A DNA stretch of 64,000 nucleotides from Marinomonas sp. SBI8L (GCF_001624705.1 NZ_JSEO01000013.1:104878-168877); one strand, 5' to 3'; counted from the first letter of the stretch, positions 50,523 to 59,572 are shown. A program made the numbers and translations. Notes: generated by a model not told the origin, from the sequence alone.

Positions 50523-51416
50523 ATGACATATTCTACAGCTCCAACAGTGCATAGCAGATTGACCCGTATTGAAGCGGTTTTGGATTATATCCATTGCCAT
50601 CTTGATGAATCCTTGAGTGTGGTGAGCCTAGCAGAAAAAAGCTGTTGGTCTCGCTGGCAGCTACAGCGGATTTTTGGTGAAGAAACCGGCCTTACTGTTG
50701 CACAATATGTACGTGAACTTAGGTTGAGTCAGGCAGCAGAAAACCTGCTTTCTACAAATCAAAGGCACCTGGATATTGCTTTAGAGTGTGGTTTTGACTC
50801 TGAAATAAGCTTTAGTCGAGCCTTCAAACAAATGTTCACCTGTTCTCCAAGAGAATATCGTAACCGTGGTAAGCGCCAAGGTTTGCGTACACCGCTTCAA
50901 TATCGTGAACATGCCTATACTCTGCCCCAAGATGCTAAAAGCTTTATGCAAATTCGCATTGAAAGCAAAGAGGCGTTTGCCTTGTCTGGGGTATTTGATT
51001 GGATTAATGGTCCTTTCTCAGCGGCACCCAATTTTCTAGAACGAGTCCCTAACCTCTGGCGAACACTTGAATTACCTTCTGAGTGTGATGCATCTAGTAC
51101 TAACCCAATTGGTGTGATTAATACCCATGGTCATGCTCAAAACCCAGGGCAGTTACAATACTGGGCTGGTTATCAAGGTCTCAACCTAGATAACCATGCC
51201 TCTATACAGGTTCCAGCACAGGAATATGCTGTTATCCCTGTGCAAGGTAAGGTGACTTCTTTGGAATCAGCCGTTTCTTGGTTTATCCGCCACTGGTTAC
51301 CTGAATCTAATTATAATGGTGTCACAGGTTATGAATTAGAAATGTACTCACCTCAATATGATCCTTACTCTCCTTCAAGCTATATGGAATTTTGGCTTCC
51401 TATTACGCCACGATAA
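50523..51416 (+). CDS. AraC-family regulator with C-terminal GyrI-like domain
   Basis: A 297-residue transcription regulator with the Rob-like order: DNA-binding domain first, effector domain second. The N-terminal 110 residues hold two helix-turn-helix units (SVVSLAEKSCWSRWQLQRIFGEETGLTVAQYVRELRLSQAA and DIALECGFDSEISFSRAFKQMFTCSPREYR). The C-terminal half, from about KSFMQIRIESKEAFALSGVFDW, resembles the GyrI/effector-binding fold. It sits under a Fur-controlled promoter at the head of a siderophore uptake cluster. It is a likely activator of the receptor gene in response to the ferric siderophore. Confidence 0.88.
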   Translation: MTYSTAPTVHSRLTRIEAVLDYIHCHLDESLSVVSLAEKSCWSRWQLQRIFGEETGLTVAQYVRELRLSQAAENLLSTNQRHLDIALECGFDSEISFSRAFKQMFTCSPREYRNRGKRQGLRTPLQYREHAYTLPQDAKSFMQIRIESKEAFALSGVFDWINGPFSAAPNFLERVPNLWRTLELPSECDASSTNPIGVINTHGHAQNPGQLQYWAGYQGLNLDNHASIQVPAQEYAVIPVQGKVTSLESAVSWFIRHWLPESNYNGVTGYELEMYSPQYDPYSPSSYMEFWLPITPR

Positions 51417-51477
51417 TATTTATATAGTGAATAAAGATGCACCAAAAAGTTAAGTTTCTAAAAGCTCAAATTAATAA

Positions 51478-51496
51478 AATGAGAATCATTATCAAT
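51478..51496. promoter_or_regulatory. Fur box before the TonB receptor gene
   Basis: TGAGAAT-C-ATTATCA (51480-51494) matches the Fur 7-1-7 motif at 13 of 14 positions. A TAAAAT box (51475-51480) overlaps its left edge. It lies 27 bases before the receptor start. Confidence 0.88.
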
Positions 51497-51522
51497 GTTT
51501 TCTTTTATTCTTTGGAGCTTTA

Positions 51523-53655
51523 ATGAAAACCTCTGCGCGTTTCACCCCCACATTAATCGCTTTTTCTGTGGCCTTAGCATCCACTCAGTTATCTGCAAAT
51601 GATGTGCAGACAGATGAATCAGATATCTATGTCATGTCCCCTTTAGTGATTAAAGGGCAGGCCTATCGAAATACAGCAACCAAGACTCAACTGGAATTCG
51701 CAGAAACGCCACAGGCAATTTCTCATATCACAGAAGAAGAACTCGATGTACGTGGTACAGAAAGCGTGGCGGAAGCCGTGCGCTATGTGTCAGGGATTAA
51801 TACTGAGCTTCGTGGTGGCGCGGTAACTCGTTTGGATCTTTTTAATATACGTGGTTTTACCAACTACCAAAATTATTACGACGGATTGCAGTTATTGTTC
51901 AATGATTGGAACTTGCAACCACAAATCGACGCGATTGCTATTGATCAGGTGGAAGTTTTTAAAGGGCCAACGTCGACCTTATATGGCGCTATGCCACCTG
52001 GCGGTATGGTGAATGTCATTGGTAAAGCCCCACAAGCAGAAAGTGCCCATAGTGTTGAAGTGTCTGTGGGAAGTGATAGTAAAAAAGAAGTCGAATTTGA
52101 AAGTCGTGGGGCCTTAAGTGACACTCTTAATTACAGCCTTGTTGGGCTAGTTAGAAGCAAAGATGGGCAAGCAGTTACTTCAGAAGAAGAACGTATTGTT
52201 ATCGCACCATCTTTAGATTGGAAGGTTAGTGAAGACACACTTATAAATTTTAATATGTACTATCAGAAAGACCCAAGTATGGGGGTTTATAGTTCCTTAC
52301 CTTCTAAGGGAACTGTCTATAGCAACATTAATGGCCCTCTAGATTCGGATGCTTATGCTGGTGACGCTAATTGGGAAGCTTTTGAAAAAGAAGTGCTATT
52401 ACTCGGTTATAAGTTTGATCATAGGTTTAACGATACTTGGAGTTTCTTGCAGAATGTGCGCTTGATGGATGCTTCGGCTTATCAAGAAAATACCTATTCA
52501 ACAAGCCTAAATGCAGATGAAAGAACGTTGAATCGTCGTGCTTATTTAACGGATGAAGATAGCAAGGGCATTACTTTAGATAACCAATTCTCAGGTGCCT
52601 TTGATATAGGAGAGGTTGAGCACAATGTGTTGGTTGGTGTTGATTACTTTAAATTGGAATCAGACATCAAGTATGAAGATGCCGTCGCTCCCAGTATTGA
52701 TTTATATAACCCAAATCACTATCAGATTTCTGCTGGCAGTTTGAACTTTTCAGCCTCTGGTTATACCAGTGACTTTGATATTGAAAAAGAGCAAACAGGT
52801 GTTTATCTGCAAGATCAGATGCGTATAGACCAATGGGTTGTGATTGCTGGTGCCCGTTATGATGATTACCACTCGCAAGAGCAGGGTGTTAAATATGGTT
52901 CGAATACTAATACCAAAGTTGATCAAGCGCAGCTAACAGGTCGAGTAGGTGCCCTCTATGAAATGGAAAATGGCTTTTCGCCTTTCGTTAGTTATGCACA
53001 AAGCTTTGAGCCAGTTTCAGGCAGTGACAAAAATGGCAAAGCTTATGACACCTCAACCGCTAATCAGTTAGAGCTTGGGGTTAAGTATGAAGGTAATGGT
53101 ACTCAAGCAAGCCTAACGACTTACCAAATCTTAAAGGAAAATGTATTAACGCGAGATCCAGCGGGTACGGCTTATGACAAAATCCAAGTGGGAGAGGTTC
53201 GCTCTCGCGGTGTTGAGTTAGATCTGCATAAAGCTTTGTCTGAACAAATGGATGTACGTGTTGCAGTGACTGTACAAGATGTAGAAGTGACTAAAGATAA
53301 CAGTGGTATTCAAGGTAATACACCAATTTGGGTGCCTGAGCAGCAAGTGTCTACTTGGTTAAACTATCAACTCACCGAGGGTACGATGCAAGGTGCGCAA
53401 GTGGGGGCTGGTGTGCGTTATATCGGTAAAATGCAACTTGATGCAGCCAACTCAAACACAGTACCTAGTGCTACTTTAGTCGATCTATCTATGGCCTATG
53501 ACTTAGAAAATACCTCGGCTTCTTTAGCGGGTGCTAGTGTGCGTCTTTCTGTCTCAAATGCACTTAATGAAACCTACTATAGCTGTTATGACGCAAGTAA
53601 TTGTTGGTTTGGTGATGAAAGAGCGTTTGAGCTAAGTGGGCGTTATGAGTTCTAG
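51523..53655 (+). CDS. TonB-dependent ferric-siderophore receptor (FhuA-like)
   Basis: A 710-residue outer-membrane receptor that brings ferric siderophore into the periplasm using TonB energy. A signal peptide (TLIAFSVALASTQLSAND) is followed by a TonB-box-like segment (DIYVMSPLVIKG). The plug domain has ETPQAISHITEEELDVRGTESVAEAVRYVSGI, FNIRGFTNYQNYYDGLQ and VEVFKGPTSTLYGAMPPGGMVNVIGKAPQ. The 22-strand barrel ends with NETYYSCYDASNCWFGDERAFELSGRYEF, containing the paired cysteines and terminal phenylalanine of FhuA-like receptors. A Fur box lies just upstream. A hydroxamate-type ligand is inferred from the FhuB/FhuF-type neighbours. Confidence 0.94.
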   Translation: MKTSARFTPTLIAFSVALASTQLSANDVQTDESDIYVMSPLVIKGQAYRNTATKTQLEFAETPQAISHITEEELDVRGTESVAEAVRYVSGINTELRGGAVTRLDLFNIRGFTNYQNYYDGLQLLFNDWNLQPQIDAIAIDQVEVFKGPTSTLYGAMPPGGMVNVIGKAPQAESAHSVEVSVGSDSKKEVEFESRGALSDTLNYSLVGLVRSKDGQAVTSEEERIVIAPSLDWKVSEDTLINFNMYYQKDPSMGVYSSLPSKGTVYSNINGPLDSDAYAGDANWEAFEKEVLLLGYKFDHRFNDTWSFLQNVRLMDASAYQENTYSTSLNADERTLNRRAYLTDEDSKGITLDNQFSGAFDIGEVEHNVLVGVDYFKLESDIKYEDAVAPSIDLYNPNHYQISAGSLNFSASGYTSDFDIEKEQTGVYLQDQMRIDQWVVIAGARYDDYHSQEQGVKYGSNTNTKVDQAQLTGRVGALYEMENGFSPFVSYAQSFEPVSGSDKNGKAYDTSTANQLELGVKYEGNGTQASLTTYQILKENVLTRDPAGTAYDKIQVGEVRSRGVELDLHKALSEQMDVRVAVTVQDVEVTKDNSGIQGNTPIWVPEQQVSTWLNYQLTEGTMQGAQVGAGVRYIGKMQLDAANSNTVPSATLVDLSMAYDLENTSASLAGASVRLSVSNALNETYYSCYDASNCWFGDERAFELSGRYEF

Positions 53656-53693
53656 GTGTTTGCTATTTGCAGTGCAATCTCTGAGAGGTTTGC

Positions 53694-54437
53694 ATGGCTA
53701 GATTAGTGGAGCGCTTGTTTCTCAGTGCCAGTCAATGTATCCCCGCATTGGCTGGTAAAGAAACAAGAGTAAACACTCAGGCACAAGGAGAAGCTAATGC
53801 TGATAAGGCATTGGCTTTAACTTTATCTGAGCAAAACTTAGTTGAATTACATACTGATCTGGCTCGCAATTACCCTGAAGCCGGATCTTCATATTGGCGC
53901 ATCAGAAGTTGGGGGCTTATTAACTGGCAACCTATCTATCTTGCTTTGATTTGTGTGTATCAGCTTAATTATGTGCCCACAAGCCTAGGTCGGATGAAGC
54001 AAACTCGAGCACAGGATTATGTCGCAGGGTACGAACTAGAAGATGATACTTGGCAAGCAGGTAATCGTGATCAGCTCATTTACCTAGCTGGGTATCAGTT
54101 GAATCAAATCTTTTCATCATCAACAGAAGCATTCATGGATTTATTTGGTGGTAAATCTGTGATGTATCAGGCGTTGCTTGCGGATCAGTTCATTGAGTCT
54201 CTTGTGCAGGCAACACACTTTTCTTTGCTCTCCCCTCAGCAGCTTATTGATGATCTGCCTTTGTGGGCGAAAATACTCAATCTACCCTTAGTGTCGATGC
54301 GTGGACTTAAGTATGAACAAGATGAAGTGCGCTTTATTCGACATACCTGCTGTTTGCACTATCAAAGAGAGGATGGCGATTTATGTATTGCTTGTCCTCG
54401 TCATAAATCAAAAAAGAAGAGCTCATGTTCGAATTAA
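53694..54437 (+). CDS. Siderophore ferric-iron reductase (FhuF-like)
   Basis: A 247-residue cytoplasmic protein that probably reduces iron in imported ferric siderophore so that it is released. The C-terminal HTCCLHYQREDGDLCIACPRH gives the Cys-Cys-x10-Cys-x2-Cys pattern that binds the unusual [2Fe-2S] cluster of FhuF. Upstream, the segment YWRIRSWGLINWQPIYLALICVYQL also fits FhuF relatives. It begins 38 bases after the receptor gene. Its last 13 bases overlap the ATPase gene, so the cluster is read as one operon. Confidence 0.9.
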   Translation: MARLVERLFLSASQCIPALAGKETRVNTQAQGEANADKALALTLSEQNLVELHTDLARNYPEAGSSYWRIRSWGLINWQPIYLALICVYQLNYVPTSLGRMKQTRAQDYVAGYELEDDTWQAGNRDQLIYLAGYQLNQIFSSSTEAFMDLFGGKSVMYQALLADQFIESLVQATHFSLLSPQQLIDDLPLWAKILNLPLVSMRGLKYEQDEVRFIRHTCCLHYQREDGDLCIACPRHKSKKKSSCSN

Positions 54438-55192
54438 ACAATATTAAAGTTGAACGGGCATCGCGCACCATTCTCTCTATTCCTCATCTGAGTTTACCCA
54501 GTGACCAAGTGTGTGTCGTGTTGGGGCACAATGGGTCCGGTAAAACGACTTTGATTCAAAGTTTAGCGAATCAATTAGTACCGGATCAGGGTGAAGTGCT
54601 ACTCAATACACAAAATATACAGTCCTTATCGCAACGACAACTGGCGCAAAAAATAGGCTATTTGCCTCAGGGGCTACCCAGTGCCGCAGGTCTAAGTGTA
54701 AGGGAGTTAATTTGCATGGGGCGTTATCCGTGGCATGGAGCATTTGGTCGCTTTACGAAACAGGATGGCGACATAGTCGACAAGGCGATTGAGCAGGTGG
54801 GAATCGCCCATTATGCTAATCAGTTTATTGATGACTTATCCGGTGGTGAGCGTCAGCGTGCTTGGGTTGCTATGTTGCTTACTCAGCAATCTCCCGTCCT
54901 TTTATTAGATGAGCCAACATCTGCGCTGGATATCTCTCATCAATATGAATTAATGCGTTTGTTGCAGCAATTAAATCGTGAAACAGGCCAAGGTATGATT
55001 ATTGTTTTACATGATATCAACTTGGCATCTCGTTTTGCGGATCACATATTAGCCATGCGACAAGGGCAATGTTTCTTTCAGGGCACTCCCGCCCAATTTA
55101 TGCAATCAGAGCGTCTAGAAGCCATGTACGGCGTACCTATGTCTTTGATTGATCACCCTTCAAACGATAGTAAAGTGGCTCTTATATGTTAA
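54425..55192 (+). CDS. Siderophore ABC transporter ATPase (FhuC-like)
   Basis: The ATPase of the ferric-siderophore importer, 255 residues. Motifs in order: Walker A GHNGSGKTT near residue 36, Q-loop LPQGLPS, signature LSGGERQR, Walker B VLLLDEPTSALDISHQ, and switch histidine IVLHDINLASRFADH, all of the FhuC/FecE subgroup. It overlaps the reductase gene at its start and the binding-protein gene at its end, so translation is coupled. It serves the fused permease encoded two genes downstream. Confidence 0.95.
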   Translation: MFELNNIKVERASRTILSIPHLSLPSDQVCVVLGHNGSGKTTLIQSLANQLVPDQGEVLLNTQNIQSLSQRQLAQKIGYLPQGLPSAAGLSVRELICMGRYPWHGAFGRFTKQDGDIVDKAIEQVGIAHYANQFIDDLSGGERQRAWVAMLLTQQSPVLLLDEPTSALDISHQYELMRLLQQLNRETGQGMIIVLHDINLASRFADHILAMRQGQCFFQGTPAQFMQSERLEAMYGVPMSLIDHPSNDSKVALIC

Positions 55193-56121
55193 TGATTAAT
55201 TTAGTGTCTAGCTGGTTCAAGGTAAGCCTTAGTTGCCTAGCTCTAGTGTTTTCGGTTTCAGTATTGGCGGAGGTTAGAATCCAAGATAGTCAGGGCGAAC
55301 AGGCCTTTTCTCAATCCCCTGTACGTATTGCTGCACTGAGTTGGGAGCTGGTTGAAGATGTGATTGAGTTAGGTCTTGAGCCTGTGGCGATTCCTGAGCG
55401 AGAAGCTTACCAAGAATGGGTGGCGCAGCCTGTATTACCCGCATCAAGTGTCGATATAGGTGGGCGAGCAGAGCCTAATCTTGAAAAGCTAGCCCAACTT
55501 AAGCCTGATGTTATCCTGATTGGGGCAGCACTTAAGGATATTCAAGCTAAGTTAGAGAGAATCGCACCTGTTGTCTTCTTTGATACTTATCAGCGTGATC
55601 ATAATAATCAGGAAAAAGCGGACCAAGTCTTCTTAACCTTGGCAAAGCTCTTGGATAAAGAGGTCCATGCCCAAGCAAAACTGGCCGCTAGGCAGCAGGT
55701 ATTTGAGCAGCTAAGAGGTCAGCTTAATGCCGCTTTTCCAGCAGGTTTGCCTAAAGTTACTAGCTTACGTTTTGCCAGTACTACTTCTGCTTATGTATAT
55801 GGTGATAATGCCATGCCGCAATATGCCCTTGAGCATTTAGGCTTGCAAGCAGCTATGCCTTTAGCAAGTACACAATGGGGAGTAACTCAAAAGCGGCTTA
55901 AATCTCTTAGAGGTATTAAAGAGGGTGTTGTCCTTTACTTTAAACCATTCCATTTCGAGAAAAAGCTCGCTAAGTCGCCACTTTGGCGCAGTATGCCTTT
56001 TGTAAAACAAGGGAATGTAGCATCGGTTGCCTCTACTTGGACTTATGGTGGCGCTATGTCTTTACAATACTTAGCTCAAGCAATGACAGACTCTTTGTTA
56101 GAGGTTGCTAAACAGCAATGA
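55186..56121 (+). CDS. Periplasmic ferric-siderophore-binding protein (FhuD-like)
   Basis: A 311-residue class-III binding protein delivering ferric siderophore to the permease. The signal peptide (VSLSCLALVFSVSVLAE) is followed by VRIAALSWELVEDVIELGLEPVAIPE, LEKLAQLKPDVILIG and the second-lobe motif SLRFASTTSAYVYGDNAMPQYALEHLGLQ, which matches FhuD. The ATG at 55186 overlaps the ATPase stop; a second ATG at 55192 (TAATG) is equally possible and would remove two residues. It is followed by the permease gene with a four-base overlap. Confidence 0.92.
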   Translation: MLMINLVSSWFKVSLSCLALVFSVSVLAEVRIQDSQGEQAFSQSPVRIAALSWELVEDVIELGLEPVAIPEREAYQEWVAQPVLPASSVDIGGRAEPNLEKLAQLKPDVILIGAALKDIQAKLERIAPVVFFDTYQRDHNNQEKADQVFLTLAKLLDKEVHAQAKLAARQQVFEQLRGQLNAAFPAGLPKVTSLRFASTTSAYVYGDNAMPQYALEHLGLQAAMPLASTQWGVTQKRLKSLRGIKEGVVLYFKPFHFEKKLAKSPLWRSMPFVKQGNVASVASTWTYGGAMSLQYLAQAMTDSLLEVAKQQ

Positions 56122-58079
56122 TGCGTTTTTTGCTTTTGTGCGTAAGTTTGCCTTTTATCTGTGTTTTATCTTTGCAAATTGATAGTGACCTTTCCTTATG
56201 GCAGCAATGGCAGATTCTGCTTAGCCAAGAACTGGATCAAAGTTATGAACAAATAGATTGGGCTTATTCACGTTTGCCTAGGTTGGTAATGGCTTTACTA
56301 GTCGGTGCTTGCATGGGGTTGATTGGCAGTATTATTCAACAGCTGACCCGCAACCCCTTGTTATCTCCTGCCACACTTGGCTCTTCCAGTGGCGCTTGGC
56401 TAGGCTTAATTATACTTGCTGTGGTTTGGCCAGAAGGGCAAAGCCAATATCAAGTATTTGCCGCTATGTTAGGAGCCTGTATCGCTTTAGCTTTAGTGTT
56501 GATGATTTGCGGGGTACGAAACCTGACAGGCTTATCTGTGGTGCTATCTGGCATGGCGGTTAACCTGTTATTTGGCGCTATCGCCATCGCATTGATTCTA
56601 ATGAATGATCAATATGCCAAGAACCTCTTTATCTGGGGGGCTGGGGATCTGAGCCAAAATGGCTGGGAGAAGGTTTATTGGTTATGGCCGCATTGCCTGC
56701 TTGGGTTAGCAATACTGGGCTTTGCAGGTAAGCCGTTAGATCTTTTGAAGATGGGGCAAAGTGCTGCTTCTGGTCGAGGTTTGAATGTTGCAGCTCTGTT
56801 TCTGGTACTTATGCTTGTTGGGCTTTGGATGCTTTCAGCAGCGATCACCATGGTTGGGATTGTTGGTTTCCTCGGTTTGGTTTCCCCTAATCTTGCTAGG
56901 CTAATAGGTGCAAGAGCTGCAGGTAAAGAGCTGTATATTTCGACCTTATTAGGCGCCATACTACTTGTTGTTGCCGATAGTCTTGCCTTATATCTCAATA
57001 CGATCACGTTTGAAGTGGTACCGACTGGGTTAACTACCGCCTTTTTAGGAGCGCCTCTACTTATTTGGCTAATTCAAAAACGCCTTTCTCAGCAAGATAA
57101 AATCGCCTATTTAACTAACTATAGCAAAGCGTCATTCACCTCTACTAAATTGCTAGTGAGTGGTTTAGCGCTGCTTGCTATTGTATTGCTAGCTTTGCTG
57201 ACTCATATGGATGATGGATTAAATTTTCGTTGGCCAGATGAGTTTGCGTGGCCGATTCGTTGGCCAAGAATAGTCGCAAGCCTTGCCGCTGGTGCTGGTA
57301 TGGCTGTTTCTGGTGTGATTATGCAACGCTTAATTCATAACCCATTGGCAAGCCCTGATTTATTGGGAGTGTCTGCTGGCGCGGTTCTGGCGCTTGTGGC
57401 AACTAGCGGTTTCTTGGGGTGGCGCATTGGCGAATTAGGTCCATTAGTTGCTTTCTCTGGCAGCTTTTTAATCTTGCTTATTCTGCTTGTATTGGGTTCG
57501 CGTTTTCGTTTTGCACCTGCTCCTATGATTTTAACAGGTGTGGCTCTGTCCGCTTTTATTGAAACTCTGGTGCAGGGCGTTTTGATGAAAGGAACGGAGG
57601 AGGTTTATGACATCTTGCGTTGGCTCGCAGGCTCTACTTATCGGGTTAAACCAGATCAAGCATGGGTTTTGATGTTAGGGGTGAGTGTGCTTATTCTGAT
57701 TAGCTTGAGTTTACACAGATGGCTAACATTAATGTCCATGGGACGTGAAGTTGCAGCCGCGCGAGGTGTGAATGTAAAACGTGCCTTTATATTGTTATTA
57801 ATTCTGTCTGTTAGTTTATGTTCATTAGTGACTTCTATTCTCGGTCCCATTGCGTTTGTCAGTATTGTTGCTCCTCATTTAGCAAGTTTGTTAGGTGCGC
57901 GACAAGTCTCAACTCAGATATTGCTATCGGCACTTTTAGGTGCTGGCTTCCTTCAACTTGCAGATTGGCTGGGTCAAATGGTAATTTATCCTAATCAACT
58001 TGCAGCTGGCACCATGGCCGCCATTATAGGTGGGGTGTTTTTTATGCTTTTGTTATTGAGAAACAGAAGTGTATCTTAA
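56118..58079 (+). CDS. Fused FecCD-type siderophore permease (FhuB-like)
   Basis: A 653-residue inner-membrane permease with two BtuC/FecCD-like halves joined in one chain, the arrangement of E. coli FhuB (660 residues). The first half has LPRLVMALLVGACMGLIGSIIQQLTRNPLLSPATLGSSSGAWLG and MVGIVGFLGLVSPNLARLIG. The second repeats it with WPRIVASLAAGAGMAVSGVIMQRLIHNPLASPDLLGVSAGA and GPIAFVSIVAPHLASLLGAR. The fusion is the best evidence that the cluster imports ferric hydroxamates rather than haem or B12. It overlaps the binding-protein gene by four bases and ends the operon. Confidence 0.95.
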   Translation: MMRFLLLCVSLPFICVLSLQIDSDLSLWQQWQILLSQELDQSYEQIDWAYSRLPRLVMALLVGACMGLIGSIIQQLTRNPLLSPATLGSSSGAWLGLIILAVVWPEGQSQYQVFAAMLGACIALALVLMICGVRNLTGLSVVLSGMAVNLLFGAIAIALILMNDQYAKNLFIWGAGDLSQNGWEKVYWLWPHCLLGLAILGFAGKPLDLLKMGQSAASGRGLNVAALFLVLMLVGLWMLSAAITMVGIVGFLGLVSPNLARLIGARAAGKELYISTLLGAILLVVADSLALYLNTITFEVVPTGLTTAFLGAPLLIWLIQKRLSQQDKIAYLTNYSKASFTSTKLLVSGLALLAIVLLALLTHMDDGLNFRWPDEFAWPIRWPRIVASLAAGAGMAVSGVIMQRLIHNPLASPDLLGVSAGAVLALVATSGFLGWRIGELGPLVAFSGSFLILLILLVLGSRFRFAPAPMILTGVALSAFIETLVQGVLMKGTEEVYDILRWLAGSTYRVKPDQAWVLMLGVSVLILISLSLHRWLTLMSMGREVAAARGVNVKRAFILLLILSVSLCSLVTSILGPIAFVSIVAPHLASLLGARQVSTQILLSALLGAGFLQLADWLGQMVIYPNQLAAGTMAAIIGGVFFMLLLLRNRSVS

Positions 58080-58103
58080 GGCGCGAGGTGACAGCTAAGC
58101 TCG

Positions 58104-58117
58104 CCAGCTAAGGCTGG
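58104..58117 (+). other. Small hairpin in the cold-shock gene leader
   Basis: CCAGC and GCTGG pair around TAAG, 25 bases after the FhuB-like stop and 39 bases before the cold-shock start. No T-run follows. It could mark an end of the iron operon or a leader structure. Confidence 0.3.
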
Positions 58118-58156
58118 TGGGTCGAATTGATTGAGAATAATAAAAAGAGGCGATCA

Positions 58157-58396
58157 ATGACAGAGAAGCTAAAGGGTACCGTAAAGTGGTTTAATGACGC
58201 CAAAGGTGTTGGTTTTATTCAAAGAGATAATGAGACCGATGTTTTTGTACATTACAAATCGATAGTCAGTGAAGGCCATAAAACCTTGAAAAAAGGCCAA
58301 GCTGTGTCTTTTTTTATTACTGAAAACGATTTTGGACGGCAAGCGAGTGAAGTGGCTCTATACGCTAAAGAAGCTGCAACGTCAGTGGCTGAATAA
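58157..58396 (+). CDS. Cold-shock-domain RNA-binding protein
   Basis: A 79-residue single-domain protein of the CspA family that binds single-stranded RNA/DNA. The ATG at 58157 is chosen because AGAGG lies six bases upstream and the protein then begins MTEKLKGTVKWFNDAKGVGFIQ. RNP1 is KGVGFI, with valine where phenylalanine is usual. RNP2 is VFVHY. The last ten or so residues (AKEAATSVAE) extend past the usual end. It lies between the siderophore operon and a strong terminator. Confidence 0.93.
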   Translation: MTEKLKGTVKWFNDAKGVGFIQRDNETDVFVHYKSIVSEGHKTLKKGQAVSFFITENDFGRQASEVALYAKEAATSVAE

Positions 58397-58406
58397 TCTT
58401 CATAAA

Positions 58407-58439
58407 AAAGGCCTAACGCTAAAATAGTGTTAGGCCTTT
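58407..58439. terminator. Bidirectional terminator between cold-shock and CBS genes
   Basis: AAAGGCCTAACGCTA pairs with TAGTGTTAGGCCTTT (one G/T pair) around a 3-base loop. A and T runs flank both sides and the neighbouring genes converge on it. Confidence 0.92.
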
Positions 58440-58444
58440 ATCTT

Positions 58445-58891
58445 CTAATTTTCTGTTTTCTCACTTAGCAGGTTACGTGCTAATTTCACAAAATCTATAG
58501 GTGTTAAAATACCGACCAAGGTGCCCTTGTCTACAACAGGGAGGCAGCCATATTTGTTTTCAACAAAAAACTCCGCCGCAGTATCAAGATGAGTATCTTT
58601 TTCTATCGTTAACATGTCAGTGTTCATTGCTTTACTGACGGGTGTTTGCATTTCTTTCTTACTCAACATGCCAGTTCCAAACTGGCTCACAAGGTAAAAA
58701 GCATGTTTTAAATATTCTCGTTGGGTTAACATGCCGATGCATTTTCCTTCATCATCAATAATTGGCAAGTTTCGAATATTCTTGTCTTGCATGATTTTTT
58801 TAGCATCAGCAAGGGAGGCGGTCTCAGCCAAAGTGACTAAGTTGGTAACCATAAGATCAGAAACGGTCTGCACAGGGTGAACTCCTTCCAT
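58445..58891 (-). CDS. CBS-domain pair protein
   Basis: A 148-residue cytoplasmic protein made of two tandem CBS motifs, which together bind adenine nucleotides such as AMP, ATP or SAM. The first is VSDLMVTNLVTLAETASLADAKKIMQDKNIRNLPIIDDEGKCIGMLTQREYL and the second is VSKAMNTDMLTIEKDTHLDTAAEFFVENKYGCLPVVDKGTLVGILTPIDFVK. There is no attached enzyme domain, so it probably regulates a partner protein. It is divergent from tadA and convergent with the cold-shock gene. Confidence 0.92.
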   Translation of the reverse strand: MEGVHPVQTVSDLMVTNLVTLAETASLADAKKIMQDKNIRNLPIIDDEGKCIGMLTQREYLKHAFYLVSQFGTGMLSKKEMQTPVSKAMNTDMLTIEKDTHLDTAAEFFVENKYGCLPVVDKGTLVGILTPIDFVKLARNLLSEKTEN

Positions 58892-58965
58892 AAAAAATTC
58901 TGTATAAGCCTAACTTATAGTTAGTTTATACCTGTAAACAATCAAGTTTTTCGTGAGGTAAGTCA

Positions 58966-59475
58966 ATGTTCAGTGACGAATACTGGATGGAACGCGCTTT
59001 AGTTTTGGCTGATAAAGCCGCAACTGAAGGGGAAGTGCCTGTTGGCGCTCTCTTGGTATTAGATAATGAAATTATTGGTGAAGGTTATAACTCGCCTATT
59101 TCAACCTGTGACCCGACTGCTCATGCGGAAATTCAAGCCATTCGAAATGCCTGTAAAAATGTGGCTAACTACCGTCTACCAAAGGCAACACTTTACGTTA
59201 CTTTAGAGCCTTGTTCTATGTGTGCAGGTGCCATTGTGCATGCCAGAATTGAGCGAGTCGTTTACGCCGCGACAGAGCCAAAAAGTGGAGTGGTTGAGTC
59301 CCAGCATCGATTTTTTGAACAGAACTTTCTTAACCATTCAGTCAAGGTTGAGGCGGGTGTTTTAGGGCCTTTAGCTTCACAAAAGCTGAGCGATTTTTTT
59401 CAATATCGACGAGATCAAAAGAAAAAGATCAGAACCGCCTCAAAATTAGCTCAAGAACAAAAAAAGTCGTCATAA
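58966..59475 (+). CDS. tadA: tRNA adenosine(34) deaminase TadA
   Basis: TadA converts adenosine to inosine at the wobble position of tRNA(Arg). The 169-residue zinc deaminase has the catalytic HAE motif in DPTAHAEIQAIRNA and the zinc cysteines in TLEPCSMCAGAIVHARI. The C-terminal LNHSVKVEAGVLGPLASQKLSDFFQYRR matches TadA rather than other deaminases. GAGG precedes the ATG. Its final codons form one arm of its own terminator. It is divergent from the CBS gene and followed by purL. Confidence 0.96.
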   Translation: MFSDEYWMERALVLADKAATEGEVPVGALLVLDNEIIGEGYNSPISTCDPTAHAEIQAIRNACKNVANYRLPKATLYVTLEPCSMCAGAIVHARIERVVYAATEPKSGVVESQHRFFEQNFLNHSVKVEAGVLGPLASQKLSDFFQYRRDQKKKIRTASKLAQEQKKSS

Positions 59476-59500
59476 AACTGTTAAAAAAACACGACTTTTA
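59462..59500 (+). terminator. Terminator overlapping the end of tadA
   Basis: AAAAGTCGT (59462-59470, inside tadA) pairs with ACGACTTTT (59491-59499) around a 20-base A-rich loop. The right arm ends in TTTTATA. Confidence 0.6.
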
Positions 59501-59572
59501 TAGCTTAGGTTTACTGGCTTGATTTAGAATACGCCCCATCACTTCAAACCACAAATCGAGGCAATAAACGTC

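Noticed and set aside
58127-58156. TTG start for the cold-shock protein
   Set aside because: AGAGG and the conserved family N-terminus support the ATG at 58157.
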